Assembly: GCA_003446665.1 (NCBI GenBank)
Contig: DMCT01000053.1
Span: forward strand, 1 to 12,262
DNA: 12,262 nt
Direction of reading: 5' to 3'
DNA from: Synergistaceae bacterium
GTDB taxonomy: Bacteria > Synergistota > Synergistia > Synergistales > Thermovirgaceae
Every line of letters begins with the position of its first letter. Positions within the stretch are counted from its first letter, which is position 1. Shown here piece after piece: positions 6,315 to 12,262 of the stretch. Made by a program: the position numbers and the translations under genes. Below the pieces are notes generated by a model, which was not told the origin of the DNA, ran no database searches, and worked only from the letters and a program-made list of their open reading frames with translations.

Positions 6315-7389
6315 GCTGTTTACCCGTTTCGACCTTTTTCGGCCATAACAAGCCCTGCCTTGAAAAGGCTTCTTGCAGGAAACCCCGGAGAAGTTTTTTG
6401 TACTCCCCTCCACTGAGCCTGTACAGGATTGGCAAGTCGCTATAGGCTTCCGATAGTCCCGGCAAGGGGTTGATGTCGATGATTTTAGGTGTCCCGTGGC
6501 GGTCCACCTTGAAGTCGACACGGGCGATGTCTTTTATCTCCAGGAACCTGAAGCACCGGACGGCGTCTCTGGAAACAGCTATTTTCGTTTTTTTATCAAC
6601 AGCCGTAGGCGGCACGTACTTTACCGTTTCCTCCCAGTTGCGTTTGTGTTCTATAGTGTAGAAGCTGCGGCCACCAGTGGGTTGCGGATTTATGGCCATA
6701 AGGCCGATTACTCGCGGCGGTCTGTTGCCGAGCACACCTACGGTCAACTCCTGCCCGGGCAAAAATTCCTCCACGAGCGCAGGCTGACCGTAGCGCTTCC
6801 AGATCCGACGGACTTTCTCGGAAAGCTCGGCCTGGGTCGTGACTACCGAATCCGGGAAAACCCCCTTTGATGACCCTTCCCACCTCGGCTTGACCAGGTA
6901 TTCCCTGTGAAGGGTGAAGATGTGCCCGGCGTTCCGGATGTCTTGTTCGCGTGAAAACATGAAAAGTGAAGGTACGGGAAGCCCGGCTGCCGCAAGCATG
7001 TGATGGGTAAGCCACTTGTCAAGGGCAAGAGCCAAAGTGACAGAGTCCGAGCCGGCATAGGGGATATTCAACATCTCAAGAATGGCCGGCACTTGGGATT
7101 CCCGACCTCTGGTGATTCCACGCCCCTCAGCTATGTTGACCACGAAGTCGGGTTCGGCGCTCCGCAAGGCTTCTACGAAGCGATTATTCTGCTCGATGAG
7201 GACAACATCGAACCCACAGGATTTTATGTTGTCCTTAAGGTTTTCTACTGTTTCAATACAATCGTATTCTTCGTACCTGTCGTCGGCCTCTTCTTTCGAT
7301 GCGGCCCGGCGGAGATTGTAAACCAGCCCTATTTTCCGCACCGCTTTGAGGCCGGATTTGGATGACGATCCAGGATCTTCCTTTTTCAT
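6301..7389 (-). CDS. D-Ala-D-Ala-ligase-like ATP-grasp enzyme (first of a tandem pair)
   Basis: A 362-residue ligase of the same superfamily as the next gene, but clearly diverged from it. Visible parts are KIGLVYN (19-25), NIAEG (85-89), YAGSD with TLALALDK (111-125), VKPRWEGSS (166-174, Lys167 for ATP), EEFLPGQE (207-214), RVDF (290-293) and DINPLPGLSEAYSDLP (305-320). The last keeps the LPG loop of true Ddl, though Asp305 takes the place of the usual Glu. A canonical Ddl normally lies with mur or fts genes; here none is near, so a role in a specialised peptide or modified amino acid is more likely. The ATG at 7389 has GGGGG at 7404-7400, 10 nt upstream. First gene of the operon, behind a long structured leader with an internal terminator. 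Confidence 0.88.
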   Translation of the reverse strand: MKKEDPGSSSKSGLKAVRKIGLVYNLRRAASKEEADDRYEEYDCIETVENLKDNIKSCGFDVVLIEQNNRFVEALRSAEPDFVVNIAEGRGITRGRESQVPAILEMLNIPYAGSDSVTLALALDKWLTHHMLAAAGLPVPSLFMFSREQDIRNAGHIFTLHREYLVKPRWEGSSKGVFPDSVVTTQAELSEKVRRIWKRYGQPALVEEFLPGQELTVGVLGNRPPRVIGLMAINPQPTGGRSFYTIEHKRNWEETVKYVPPTAVDKKTKIAVSRDAVRCFRFLEIKDIARVDFKVDRHGTPKIIDINPLPGLSEAYSDLPILYRLSGGEYKKLLRGFLQEAFSRQGLLWPKKVETGKQHVLQ

Positions 7390-7418
7390 TATTTTTTCGC
7401 CCCCTGCAAGCGAGAGAT

Positions 7419-7487
7419 CTCCCCTTTTCGGGGAGGTTATACCGGTCTGGAATTTGGATTTCCCAGTCTCCCGCAGACGTCACCTCC
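7419..7487 (-). promoter_or_regulatory. Competing hairpins in the leader just before the first ATP-grasp gene
   Basis: On the minus strand GGAGGT (7487-7482) can pair with ACCTCC (7437-7432), enclosing two small hairpins (GTCT/AGAC and CTGG/CCAG). Alternatively CTCCCC (7435-7430) pairs with GGGGAG (7424-7419) around GAAAA. The two helices share bases 7435-7432 and exclude each other. The second ends 14 nt before the Shine-Dalgarno. Pairings are directly visible; a switching role is inference. Confidence 0.4.
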
Positions 7488-7537
7488 GTCGGATTTCCGG
7501 CATCCTGTCTTTTAAAGGCTGTCTTCAAGCGATCCAT

Positions 7538-7584
7538 AAAACAAAAGACCCGCGTAAAGCCTCGTGGCTTCTTTTGCGAGGTCT
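7538..7584 (-). terminator. Intrinsic terminator inside the leader of the ATP-grasp operon (attenuator)
   Basis: On the minus strand AGACCTCGC (7584-7576) pairs with GCGGGTCT (7553-7546) with one bulged T. Inside it AAGCC/GGCTT closes an ACGA tetraloop. The helix is followed directly by TTTTGTTTT (7546-7538). It lies about 150 nt before the first ligase gene and no gene ends here on this strand, so it most likely works as a conditional terminator. Confidence 0.65.
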
Positions 7585-7599
7585 CGGACCGATGAATCT

Positions 7600-7664
7600 C
7601 AGGGGGCGGAAATCGGCGCCTCGTCGGCGCTCGCATCCTTATCAAAAATGCCGGATAACCCCTG
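7600..7664 (-). ncRNA. Candidate cis-regulatory RNA (three-way junction) upstream of the attenuator
   Basis: On the minus strand CAGGGG (7664-7659) pairs with CCCCTG (7605-7600) and encloses two perfect 5-bp hairpins: TTATC/GATAA (7658-7654 with 7643-7639) and GCGCC/GGCGC (7630-7626 with 7620-7616). The fold ends 15 nt before the terminator. A CCGAT/ATCGG pairing across its 3' side could compete with it. I recognise no known riboswitch class. The remainder of the 489-nt gap 7390-7878 holds the promoters listed here and no supportable gene. Confidence 0.4.
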
Positions 7665-7676
7665 TTCTGCGTTTCT

Positions 7677-7706
7677 TTGCGGATAATATCACTCTTACGG
7701 TAAAAT
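7677..7706 (+). promoter_or_regulatory. Candidate promoter of the SLH/SPOR/NAGPA gene
   Basis: TTGCGG (7677-7682), 18 nt, TAAAAT (7701-7706). Transcription would start near 7713 and leave a leader of about 165 nt. It overlaps the divergent promoter on the other strand. A TTGACA at 7794-7799 lacks a good -10 box. Confidence 0.4.
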
Positions 7707-7730
7707 ACAAGTCCGCAGTTTGTGCGTCAA
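7702..7730 (-). promoter_or_regulatory. Candidate promoter of the ATP-grasp/GNAT operon
   Basis: On the minus strand TTGACG (7730-7725), 17 nt, TATTTT (7707-7702). Start near 7695, so the leader would be about 305 nt. A second, weaker option is TTGTAT (7710-7705) with TATTAT (7688-7683). Both put the structured element and terminator inside the transcript. Confidence 0.5.
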
Positions 7731-7878
7731 TCCGCGGGATATGCTATCGAATCCTTCAAAAAATCTACAGGCCCGCGAATCGATCAAAGCATTTTGACAC
7801 GATAGATTAGGAAAACCCGATCGCCTACATGATTTCTGAATCATTTGCAAACATGGCCTTTTTGGGGAGAGTGGCAAA

Positions 7879-9612
7879 TTGAAGATAAAGATATCCGTAT
7901 ATCTTTGGATCGTAGCAACAATAATTTTCCTAGCTGTCCCGCAGGCTGAAGCCGGTGCGGTGACCAGAGGTGAGCTTATCTCGGTAATCGTCACGACACT
8001 CGAACTGCCCCTGTGGTCGGGAAACAAGTACTTCAAAGACGTATCTCCTTCACATCCTCATGCAAGAGCCATCGAATCGGCAGCCGCTCAGGGAATTCTA
8101 CAACCGACGGAAAAGTTCTACCCCGATATTGAAGCATCGAGGGCGGAAACCCTCTTGTATGCTTTAAGGAGCCTGGGGCTGTCGCGTGAAGCGTCGATCC
8201 TCGGCAATCTTCCCTTCCAAAGGCATCAAGGTCTCCCAGAGTACATACAACCTTACTTTCGCATCGCCGAAAGTATTACCCCCCTGCCTCCGGAAGTTTT
8301 CCTGTCTGAACCGAAAGATGTCTTGCAAAGGGAAGATCTGGCTTCCTTCAGGCAATGGCTTTTGTCATGCAGGAATAACCTTCTGTGGGAGGAGCACTTT
8401 AAAGGCAGCAGGACCACATTGATCCTCCACAGGGAAAACGCTGGAAGGCCACCGGCCAGCTGGGCGATACAGGCTGGGACCTTTCCTGTTGAATCGCCCG
8501 AGGCCCTGGCGCTTTTGTCGAAACTCAAGTCACGAGGGCTGCCATGCGTTATCGATGAACGGCCTTCGGGCAGGGTGGTTCTCGTGGGGCCTTTTCTTCA
8601 TTATGTGGAAGCCTGGGCAAAGACAGACCTGGTTAAAGACATCGGAACGACTCGAATTGTATCCTTCGAAGATCGGCCTTCCGGGGCCCTTTTCTGGAGC
8701 GCAATCGTGACCGATATCAACCGGGAAATGCCAAGGATTGTCACGGCAGGGGAAATTGCCGGGCGCAAGCAGCCTTTGTCTTGGATCGCGCAAAACTCCG
8801 GCGCCGAGGGAGCCGTCAACGGCGGATTCTTCAATGGAGTCCACATAATAGGCAGCCTTGTAACAAGGAGCTTCCCCGTCAGCGGCCCCTGGGAAGAACG
8901 TTCGGCCATCGGATGGGACAACGATGGAACATTCCATTTCGGATCAGGATGGTTCAGGGCAATTCTCCGCTCCGGCGAAGAGGTGCTTGAGATAAACAGG
9001 TTCAACATGGCGCCCGGATCCAACGAGGCAGCCTTGTATTCCCCCCATATTTGGTACTTCGCTACGGGCATCCCCGACGATGCCACCGAGGGGAAGGTGA
9101 CTTCGGAAAAACTCCAGGAAATCAAGGGTGCCCACCTGTCGAACCATTTCGTGCCTCGCGACGGGTATCTCGTTATAGCCCGCGGCTTTTCGGCCAACAA
9201 GTTGCGACGATTTGCCAAGGGCGAAAGCGTAAAAATCGAACTTCTCTGGCAGGAAGAAAACTTCAAAAAGTGCACCGAGGTCCTCCAGGCAGGCCCCATG
9301 TTGCTCCTTGACGGCAAACGCGCCCTGACCCCTGAAGGTTTTTCTGAAAGTGTCATCAGGGGACGACACCCCAGGTCCATTGTGGGAACCGACGGGGAAA
9401 GCCTCTGGTGGATCGTAGTCGACGGGCGCGACTCATGGCATAGCCGTGGATGCACCCTTGAAGAAGCAGTATCCCTGGCTTCCGACCTGGGCCTCCGGGA
9501 CGCTTTGAACCTGGACGGCGGCGGTTCTTCCACTATGTGGTGGCAGGGATCGATCGTCAACAGTCCTTCGGGTAACGCTGAACGACCATTGCCCTACGCC
9601 GTCGTCTTCTGA
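7879..9612 (+). CDS. Exported SLH-SPOR-phosphodiester glycosidase (NAGPA/DUF2233) protein
   Basis: 577 residues. A signal peptide (hydrophobic about 6-20, likely cut after AEA at 23-25) sends it out of the cytoplasm. Residues about 26-100 are SLH-like (YFKDVSPSHPHARAIESAAA, then GIL and SRAE), which usually bind cell-wall polymers. Residues about 193-245 (SWAIQAGTFP to VVLVGPF) fit a SPOR domain, a binder of denuded peptidoglycan glycan strands. Residues about 285-577 are the phosphodiester glycosidase domain, with AVNGGFFNG (312-320), AGPMLLLDGK (471-480), HPRSIVGTD (497-505), VVDGR (513-517) and NLDGGGSSTM (544-553). Such domains cut sugar phosphodiesters; the substrate here is unknown. The start is TTG at 7879, with GGGGAG 9 nt upstream. 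Its 3' end overlaps the convergent mscS-type gene by 19 nt. Confidence 0.87.
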   Translation: MKIKISVYLWIVATIIFLAVPQAEAGAVTRGELISVIVTTLELPLWSGNKYFKDVSPSHPHARAIESAAAQGILQPTEKFYPDIEASRAETLLYALRSLGLSREASILGNLPFQRHQGLPEYIQPYFRIAESITPLPPEVFLSEPKDVLQREDLASFRQWLLSCRNNLLWEEHFKGSRTTLILHRENAGRPPASWAIQAGTFPVESPEALALLSKLKSRGLPCVIDERPSGRVVLVGPFLHYVEAWAKTDLVKDIGTTRIVSFEDRPSGALFWSAIVTDINREMPRIVTAGEIAGRKQPLSWIAQNSGAEGAVNGGFFNGVHIIGSLVTRSFPVSGPWEERSAIGWDNDGTFHFGSGWFRAILRSGEEVLEINRFNMAPGSNEAALYSPHIWYFATGIPDDATEGKVTSEKLQEIKGAHLSNHFVPRDGYLVIARGFSANKLRRFAKGESVKIELLWQEENFKKCTEVLQAGPMLLLDGKRALTPEGFSESVIRGRHPRSIVGTDGESLWWIVVDGRDSWHSRGCTLEEAVSLASDLGLRDALNLDGGGSSTMWWQGSIVNSPSGNAERPLPYAVVF

Positions 9613-10475
9613 AACCCGGAGCCTGGTTGTTCCTTGATCCAAACATCCCGCTGGGGGAAAGGTATGACTATACCTTCGCGGTCGAAAGCCTCTTTAAGGC
9701 GAAGCCGGTATTCGCGACCCACGAACCACTGCTCACCTGGCATCGTTTTTATAAGGGCCCTCAAATTTATGGAGCTGTCGGCAAATTCCAGAATACCCTG
9801 GATTGACGCGTCTTCCATGATCTTGTCAGGGTAATCCTCCTTCAGCTTGCCGGCTACTTCCTCCATGACAGCAAGGGCCTTCCGCACGTCCGTGCTGTAA
9901 GAAACACCAACAACCACCTTTGCCTGCGACCAGTTTTTTGTCGCATTTACCAGTTCGCCTACATTACCGTTCGGGATAATGATGTAGTTTCCGTCAAGGT
10001 CGGTAAGATGGGTAGTTCGGAGTGTGAATCGCTCCACGGTACCAAAATATTCGCCGATCTTGACCACATCCCCGACGGCATAGTGGTCCTCCATAATGAC
10101 GAAAATACCGTTGAGGAAATCGCGAATGATATTTTGCGCTGCGAGAGATATAGCCAGTCCCGCGATCCCGACACCAGTCAGAACAGGCATGATGTTTATG
10201 CCGATGCTGCTTAAAAACATCAGTACCGCAAAAATAATCAGCACTATCCTGAGAATATCAAGAGAAAGTTTTTTTAGGGTCCCCAGTCGTTTTATCCTTG
10301 CCTCCCTTTCGTGCTTCTCCAGTTTGTGTGTCTTGTTCCTGCGTATCATTGCCATAGCCTGGTCAAAAACCTTGCCCAAAAGGTGTCGCAAGAGGCGGTC
10401 GGCGATAAAATATCCAATGATTATCAGTATAGGTTGTACCCACTTGAATCCCAGGATTATTCTGAAAGAATCCAT
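9594..10475 (-). CDS. MscS-family small-conductance mechanosensitive channel
   Basis: A 293-residue inner-membrane channel that opens under membrane tension to release solutes during osmotic downshock. Three transmembrane segments are visible, at about 10-27, 70-90 and 95-118. The pore helix is GVGIAGLAISLAAQN (101-115), followed by the family-typical GIFVIMEDHYAVGD (123-136) and IIIPNG (165-170). The C-terminal alpha/beta domain carries PFPQRDV (272-278). Length is close to E. coli MscS (286). The ATG at 10475 has AGGAG 9 nt upstream. It stands alone on this strand; the stop lies inside the convergent NAGPA gene, with no terminator between them. Fits with the osmoprotectant ATPase and NhaC elsewhere in the window. 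Confidence 0.93.
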   Translation of the reverse strand: MDSFRIILGFKWVQPILIIIGYFIADRLLRHLLGKVFDQAMAMIRRNKTHKLEKHEREARIKRLGTLKKLSLDILRIVLIIFAVLMFLSSIGINIMPVLTGVGIAGLAISLAAQNIIRDFLNGIFVIMEDHYAVGDVVKIGEYFGTVERFTLRTTHLTDLDGNYIIIPNGNVGELVNATKNWSQAKVVVGVSYSTDVRKALAVMEEVAGKLKEDYPDKIMEDASIQGILEFADSSINLRALIKTMPGEQWFVGREYRLRLKEAFDREGIVIPFPQRDVWIKEQPGSGFQKTTA

Positions 10476-10596
10476 TTAAACTCACTCCTATCGGCAGGGT
10501 GTTTTCAATACAATACAATACCATTTACCCCGGTTTTTATGACAAAATTACCTTGTCGGATCGAAAAAACTTGTAATCAAGAGAGGAGGCAAAAAA

Positions 10597-10908
10597 ATGG
10601 GCAAAGTCGTGGCGGAAGTTATAATAGTCCCCTACGGAACCGGCACCCCAAGCCTCAGTCGTTACGTCGCGGACGTGGAAAGGGTCTTAAAAAGCTATAA
10701 CCTGAAGACGATGCTTACTCCCATGGGGACAATCCTGGAAGGAGACCTGGACTCCGTCCTCGAGGCCGTGAAAGCCGCACATCAGGTCCCCTTCGAATCC
10801 GGTGCCTTGCGTGTAGGGACGACGATACGCATTGATGAACGCAGGGACAAGGAGCTCGACATGTACGAAAAGGTAAAATCCGTGGAGGAAAAATTGCGTA
10901 CTGAATAA
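10597..10908 (+). CDS. MTH1187 family thiamine-binding protein (UPF0045/YqgV-like)
   Basis: 103 residues with the ferredoxin-like fold of the MTH1187/YkoF group. Visible are VVAEVIIVPYGTGTPSLSRYV at the N-terminus (about 4-24; a beta strand followed by the S-x-S-x-Y-V segment), PMGTILEGDLDSV (about 42-54) and RVGTTIRIDERRD (about 72-84). Some members bind thiamine, but the cell role is not settled. The family's usual length is about 100. The ATG at 10597 has GAGGAGG 7 nt upstream, a strong site. No thiamine transporter or biosynthetic gene is nearby and I see no TPP riboswitch in the 121-nt upstream gap, so thiamine control is not supported here. The gene stands alone and ends at a strong hairpin. 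Confidence 0.9.
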   Translation: MGKVVAEVIIVPYGTGTPSLSRYVADVERVLKSYNLKTMLTPMGTILEGDLDSVLEAVKAAHQVPFESGALRVGTTIRIDERRDKELDMYEKVKSVEEKLRTE

Positions 10909-10970
10909 GCTTTTGACAGGCGTATGTTTTTGAAACAATCCACAGTGCACCTCAAGCACCAAAATTAAAG

Positions 10971-10996
10971 AAGGCGGGAGGTATCCCTCCCGCCTT
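10971..10996. terminator. Bidirectional intrinsic terminator between the thiamine-binding protein gene and nhaC
   Basis: AAGGCGGGAGG (10971-10981) and CCTCCCGCCTT (10986-10996) form a perfect 11-bp helix around a TATC loop. The plus-strand T-run is short (TTTCGC), while the minus strand continues TTCTTTAATTTT. It should stop nhaC transcripts well and thiamine-binding gene transcripts moderately. Confidence 0.85.
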
Positions 10997-11032
10997 TCGC
11001 ATAACCAATGGCTCCCAGAAGGCTCTCCGCGG

Positions 11033-12262
11033 TTACGGTTTCTCTTTGGCGACCACGTCTTCGCCCTCGGCAGTACGCCAGTAGATGCCGATCTTCATGT
11101 AGGACATGATTACCGACACTATGGGGTTCAGGTAGTTCAAAAACGCGTAGGGCACATACGCCAAAGTCGGAACACCCAAAACGCTGCTCTGGAAGGCTCC
11201 GCAGGTGTTCCAGGGAACAAGAACCGACGTCAAGGTTCCAGCATCCTCGGTTGCCCTCGAAAGCATCCGTGGCGCAAGGCCCTTCTCCTCGAAGGCCATC
11301 TTGAACATCCTGCCCGGAATGACCAAAGAAAGATACTGGTCGCCCAAAAACAGGTTCGCAACAAAACAGGAGACTATGACCGAGGCCATCATGCCTCCAA
11401 CCGTCTTCACCGACTTCATCAGCGAGTGCACGATCACTTCAAGAAATCCACAGGCTTCCATGACGCCACCGAAGAAAAGTGCACAGAATATAAGCGAAAT
11501 CGTCCACATCATCGAATCGAGTCCGCCCCGCGTCAGAAGGTCGCTCAATATGCCGCCTACCTCGCTGGCCATCTCCGGCGCCATGGTCAGATCGTTCTGG
11601 CTCAAAAGCGACAGCAGCGCATCCCCCTCCGCTCCGGCAATCTCCCCCGAAAGCAGAGCCTCATAGCCGTAGTGCACAGCGTTTATTATGTCGGCAAGTC
11701 CGTGGCCCTGGAAAACAGACATGATAACAGCAAGAATCACACCGGTAAAAAGACCAGGAATAGCCGGCGTCTTGCGCACAGCCAACGCTATGACCACCAC
11801 CGGAGGAAGAAATCCTATTATGCTGATGGGAAACTCCGCCTTAAGCATGGTCTGAAGCGCTTCGATCTTCTCCGCGTCAAGCGTACCCCCACCGTACTTC
11901 ATGCCCATGAAAATCGTAATCACCGCCACTATCAGGTAGGTCGGACCCGTGGACCAGACCATGGCCCTGATGTGGTCGAACAGGTTCGCTCCCGCCACGG
12001 CCGGCGCAAGGTTCGTCGTGTCCGACAATGGCGACATCTTGTCTCCAAAGTACGCACCGGAAATTATGATGCCCGCCGACACCGGCGCGGGTATACCAAG
12101 ACCAAAACCAATGCCCATGAGCGCCACACCGACCGTACCAGACGTGGTCCAGGACGAACCCGTCGCAAGAGAAACTATGGAACAGATCAAAAGCGTGGCA
12201 AGAAGAAAAATACCCGGGGAAAGAATCGACAGACCATAGTAAATCAACGTCGGCACAACACC
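11033..12262 (-). CDS. nhaC: NhaC-type Na+/H+ antiporter, 5' end beyond the window
   Basis: The frame is open to the right edge, and 409 C-terminal residues are visible of about 460-500 usual for the family. A GTG at 12256 is not taken as the start because upstream codons fit the family too. NhaC exchanges Na+ for H+ across the cytoplasmic membrane, giving pH and sodium control. Visible conserved parts, numbered from the edge, are VPTLIYYGL (3-11), GSSWTTSGTVG (35-45), SGAYFGDKMSPLSDTTNLAP (68-87), LGDQYLSLVIPGRMF (306-320) and SVLVPWNTCGAF (346-357). About ten hydrophobic segments are seen, split by an acidic loop at about 203-245. Related amino-acid or malate/lactate antiporters of the family cannot be excluded. 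It ends before the strong hairpin at 10971-10996. Confidence 0.9.
   Translation of the reverse strand, partial: GVVPTLIYYGLSILSPGIFLLATLLICSIVSLATGSSWTTSGTVGVALMGIGFGLGIPAPVSAGIIISGAYFGDKMSPLSDTTNLAPAVAGANLFDHIRAMVWSTGPTYLIVAVITIFMGMKYGGGTLDAEKIEALQTMLKAEFPISIIGFLPPVVVIALAVRKTPAIPGLFTGVILAVIMSVFQGHGLADIINAVHYGYEALLSGEIAGAEGDALLSLLSQNDLTMAPEMASEVGGILSDLLTRGGLDSMMWTISLIFCALFFGGVMEACGFLEVIVHSLMKSVKTVGGMMASVIVSCFVANLFLGDQYLSLVIPGRMFKMAFEEKGLAPRMLSRATEDAGTLTSVLVPWNTCGAFQSSVLGVPTLAYVPYAFLNYLNPIVSVIMSYMKIGIYWRTAEGEDVVAKEKP

Noticed and set aside
6315..6521. N-terminal extension of the second ligase to an upstream ATG at 6521
   Set aside because: The extra 69 residues lie within the first ligase gene in another frame, are Ser/Arg-rich, and are absent from the ATP-grasp fold, which begins at the ATG at 6314.
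7253..7537. Possible leader ORF beginning ATG at 7537 on the minus strand
   Set aside because: The ATG directly follows the terminator T-run, has no ribosome-binding site, and the frame runs out of phase deep into the first ligase gene; the composition does not look coding.
7576..7664. Resemblance of GGTCCGAGA in the ATP-grasp leader to the ykkC (guanidine/ppGpp/PRPP) riboswitch core
   Set aside because: Only this nonamer and a loose AGGGGTT match; the 3' conserved GGGATAAAAGCCCGGGAG part and the usual helix order are absent.
7346..7810. Plus-strand ORF of 154 codons spanning the intergenic region
   Set aside because: It begins inside the ligase gene on the opposite strand, is rich in Arg/Ser/Pro, has no ribosome-binding site and matches no family; it crosses the structured leader.
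8601..9560. Minus-strand ORF of 319 codons opposite the NAGPA gene
   Set aside because: Antisense shadow of a clearly conserved domain; no ribosome-binding site or recognisable motifs.
10476..10596. TPP riboswitch before the thiamine-binding protein gene
   Set aside because: No CTGAGA plus ACCTGATC-type conserved blocks; the gap is too short and mostly A/T-rich.

Overview
The window is an ordinary bacterial chromosome segment with a distinctive gene set: class Ib speD, the short form of rtcB, nhaC, an MTH1187-type thiamine-binding protein, an exported SLH protein, frequent AGG arginine codons, and starts that include GTG and TTG. Together these suggest an anaerobic bacterium of the Synergistota type, with Thermotogota or a clostridial lineage as alternatives. 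This taxonomic guess is inference from family resemblance, because no marker gene is present. No insertion sequence, phage gene or CRISPR array was seen.

Layout. A partial glycine C-acetyltransferase gene (kbl, minus strand, 1-762) runs off the left edge. It is divergent from a GntR/FCD regulator (914-1642, plus). An 11-bp direct repeat brackets the kbl promoter between them. On the minus strand, 4460 down to 1678 is a compact operon in the order speD, an OpuCA-type osmoprotectant ABC ATPase with a CBS tail, then rtcB. Next comes a tRNA-Ala(GGC) with its own perfect consensus promoter and a downstream intrinsic terminator.

Upstream of the tRNA, also on the minus strand (7389 to 4811), is the most interesting part of the window. 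Two different D-Ala-D-Ala-ligase-like ATP-grasp enzymes and a GNAT acetyltransferase have overlapping reading frames, so they are very probably translated together. They are preceded by a roughly 300-nt structured leader with a three-way-junction-like fold, an internal intrinsic terminator and a second set of competing hairpins. This looks like an attenuated or riboswitch-controlled small-peptide or amide-ligation pathway. Divergent from it is an exported protein (7879-9612, plus) with SLH, SPOR and phosphodiester glycosidase (NAGPA) domains, an envelope protein probably attached to the cell wall.

The right part holds a small MscS channel gene (minus, overlapping the 3' end of the exported protein gene tail to tail), a stand-alone MTH1187-type thiamine-binding protein (plus), a near-perfect hairpin that can terminate transcription from both sides, and an nhaC Na+/H+ antiporter gene whose 5' end lies beyond the right edge.

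Themes are envelope and ion or osmotic homeostasis (MscS, NhaC, OpuCA-type ATPase, SLH/NAGPA protein), polyamine and amino-acid metabolism (SpeD, Kbl), RNA repair (RtcB), and one uncharacterised ATP-grasp/GNAT biosynthetic operon.
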